From contig JAQFVV010012405.1 in assembly GCA_028023455.1 (NCBI GenBank), positions 436,001 through 500,000 of the forward strand: a stretch of 64,000 nucleotides of DNA, in the 5' to 3' direction. Origin of the DNA: Epiperipatus broadwayi (lineage: Eukaryota > Onychophora > Udeonychophora > Euonychophora > Peripatidae). Below, in pieces: positions 61,234 to 64,000 of this stretch. The translations under genes and the position numbers were made by a program. Each line of letters begins with the position of its first letter. Position 1 is the stretch's first letter. Below the pieces are notes generated by a model that was not told where the DNA came from, searched no databases, and worked only from the letters and a program-made list of their open reading frames with translations.

Positions 61234-64000
61234 TATATATTATAATCTATGAAAGAATGCCATCAAATACAGCTATTCAAGATGATCACTTATTACTTTA
61301 TAACCAATCAAAAGCCAACTGATTAGGCAAGCCAGAATTATAACCTATGTAAAGAAAAAGACAGTAATAGTAGCCACTATACTTATTCAATACAAAATGA
61401 TATCCAAATCATCAAGATATAATGTCTGAAACAATAACAATAATAAACTAAACTATGGACTAAGCTTAAAGGGGTTCATAAACTATGGGCTAAGTTTAGA
61501 GGGGTTAATAAACTATGAGCTACATTTAGAGCGATTACTGAATAGTATATGCTACAATAAAAGGAGCCTTATGGGTAATAATAATAATAAATAAATATTA
61601 TCAATATATATATATAACATTTAATAAGTTTAAGAGAACTCATACTTTTACAAATTACAAGGGTCCTCTTAATATTGAAAGCATAAATCATAGTGTGGTT
61701 AGATTATATTAAATCCTCTTTAACAATCCCTCCTTCCCCATCATAACACATTCAATAACCACGATCAACATCTCATTGCTATGATCAGACTCACATTTCA
61801 AATTTTGTTTATTAAAATGATTTCTTTTGTAAAATAATTTTTTATTATTCATCTATATTATAGTGAAATCTCAGAGTTCTTTAATTAAATATTTATAATA
61901 TTAAAAATGTACTCTTTTCTTTCATTTAAGAATTATTAGGCAATACATGAAATCCTAATAGAAATATGAAGAGACACATTCTTACCCATAAGATAATGAC
62001 TACCTAACTGACAATAATAATACTAAATTGTAAAAAAAAATATTTTAATTAAAATAAAATATATGAGAAACTCTTAATTTGGAATAAAAGAAAAATCCCA
62101 GGATTTTATTCATACATAATGAGTGGATAAGAGACTTTATGGCCATTCAGGATATCCTTCTAACAACTTCTACTAAATCTTTCTTTATGAATTTAAGGTA
62201 AATAATTTAAGTGCTTAAACGAATGATGTATAATCAATCAACTGTGATAATTTTATCACTAAACCAGTTTTTTTTTTTTAATAACTGCAATTGGTTAAAG
62301 TGATCATTTAAATTTAAGAAAATGAATAATCTATTAGATGCTTTCTTAACATCTACAGACTAATTTGAACATTGTGATTATAATATTCAATTTTATGTTC
62401 ATGTATTCTTAATGACCAACATATAAGATAACTCTACAATAGATTTTATAATGTTAATATTTCTGGATAATATGTGTCAATGATGATATAAATACTATAA
62501 TAAATATATACTTAACAATAAAAACAACATTTATTTTGACAACAAAGACAATTAAATAAATAACAATCTTGTAAATGTACCATATTTTAAAATAAATTAT
62601 TTTGACATTATGCTATACAATTCATAGTTTACAAATAAGAATAAAATAAAATTTGCAGATTAAATAAGAATTGATTATTTATCTGATTAATAATGAAAGC
62701 TTTTCTTAATAGTAGCATTATCATAAGAAATTCTACAGGTTTTACACTACAATCATATCATGATGTTGATCCAAAAATGAATATATTTAAACATTAAGCA
62801 TATCTTACCAATCCATCAATGAAATAAATGCTAAAAATGATACATAACCCTTAAGGTCCATGAATGCAAGTTTTAATTTTTAAAATAAATATTTATTGGT
62901 TTTACATTCTGCAATCTGGTAAAGCATAGCAAAAAACAGACTTATGCATCAAAACCATCCATAACTTATTCTCAAGGTACAACAGAAGAAAAAAATGATG
63001 TTCCTCAGAGCCAACAATAATAAATCAATTGCCAAAAATAACATCATGGTGGTATACCACCATGGCTTCATACCAAATATACATGATACAATTTATTCAC
63101 AATAAGGCAATAAACATAAATGATGGCATGAACTCAAAAGAGAGCATCAAGATTTTGTGGGCAAAAATTATGCTAGGACTTTTGTCTCTAAACATAAGGA
63201 AAATGAGAATGATGCATCAAAATATATTATGAACAATAACAGCTGCCTTAAATAAAGCATTTATGCTTAAGTATGAGACATGAAATATATGACTTGCAGT
63301 ATATTATATTATAAGAAAGAGATACAGCTAAATCTCTTTGCAAACATATAATAACAAAATAAATTCCTACAAGTGACCATCTCTTTAAGTAAGACAAGCA
63401 TGCACAATAGATATCTACAAGAGAGAGACAAAACTACCATCTTTTAAAATTGTAATGGCAAGATAAGCATGCACAATAAAACAAGTAATGTGACAATATC
63501 ATAAATAAATATAATAATTAATAATTAACTGATGTGTAAATCTGACAATAAAATTATTTGTCAAATCTGGCTTAATAAAAACATTGCCTGAAATTAGCAA
63601 TAATAACATACATGTTCTTCACTTATTCAGCATAAATATATGCATTCACATAGATAGAGAACAAAGAACAATTTATATTCTGCAAACTTCTGGATATTAC
63701 AGCTTACAAATAATTCATAAAATTTTATCAGACAAAATGCATAGGATAAATAAAATAAAAGGAAATATGTAATAAATTACAATAGTATAATATTGAAATT
63801 TAAAATTATACCAAGTTTACCAAAATGCATAATTAAAAGTTCTTCTATCTGGAGGTTCAACAAGATACAGTATCTGCAATTATTATTCTGAAAACACCAT
63901 TTTCTTTTTTCTTTTTTATTGAAAACAGCAGATTTGAATTATATGTACAGCATTAAATAGTTAAACAATATTTTTTTAAAAATTATTATTCTGAAGCAAT
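61234..64000. other. AT-rich intergenic DNA
   Basis: The only structure noticed is the 30-bp minisatellite at 61450-61539. Open frames at 63029-63232 and 63584-63772 are short and without motifs. Confidence 0.55.
61450..61539. repeat. Minisatellite, three 30-bp units
   Basis: Units start aaactatgg/aaactatgag at 61450, 61480 and 61510 and carry a ctaagtttagaggggtta-like core. Divergence increases toward the third unit. Confidence 0.85.

Noticed and set aside
61450-61539. CRISPR-like array
   Set aside because: The units are contiguous 30-bp tandem repeats without unique spacers, in eukaryotic DNA; it is a minisatellite.

Overview
The window is strongly AT-rich metazoan genomic DNA, rich in poly-T and poly-A tracts and short AT microsatellites. 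I found no host gene I can support. Almost everything recognisable is a mobile element or its remains. The mix is APE-type LINEs (one RTE-clade family whose copies end in GAT repeats), a Penelope-like element with a GIY-YIG endonuclease, tRNA-derived SINEs, and foldback or terminal-inverted-repeat elements. That points to a large invertebrate genome, plausibly arthropod or mollusc; the species cannot be told from the sequence.

Layout. 1-7700 is AT-rich intergenic DNA with one foldback-family copy (148-332). 7.7-10.75 kb is a nest of tRNA-derived SINEs in inverted order and two foldbacks. 12.6-14.6 kb has three copies of a second tRNA-like SINE family, one with a poly-A tail and a perfect target-site duplication. 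15.19-18.08 kb is a Penelope-like retroelement on the minus strand, bracketed by about 0.4 kb inverted arms and broken by one stop codon and one frameshift. 19.3-22.4 kb holds a dispersed repeat, a small tandem array and a decayed jockey-like LINE. 24.3-30.3 kb holds a SINE, three inverted-repeat structures, a second copy of the dispersed repeat and a decayed LINE fragment. 31.5-33.9 kb is a decayed plus-strand copy of the RTE LINE. 36.2-41.7 kb is AT-rich with only weak hints of an LTR. 41.7-42.3 kb is a decayed minus-strand LINE RT. 44.88-45.29 kb is a foldback touching the 3' tail of a near-complete minus-strand RTE LINE (45.29-48.54 kb), with a third RTE fragment at 49.0-49.5 kb. 52.5 kb is an almost perfect hairpin. 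54.8 and 55.5 kb are two SINE insertions with clean target-site duplications. 57.0-59.9 kb is a decayed LINE ending in a zinc-finger motif. 60.27-61.23 kb is a pogo/Tigger-like element with terminal inverted repeats and TA duplications. The rest to 64 kb is AT-rich sequence with one minisatellite.

How the parts relate. The autonomous elements (RTE LINE, Penelope-like element, two or three other LINEs) are all broken, so no copy here looks able to move by itself. The SINEs and foldbacks would have depended on enzymes supplied elsewhere. The RTE copies form an age series: near-intact at 45-48 kb, heavily mutated at 31-34 kb, fragments at 13.7 and 49 kb. The most unusual features are the density of long inverted repeats, two of which carry a hammerhead-ribozyme-like core, and the very short tRNA-like insertion with a perfect 19-bp target duplication.
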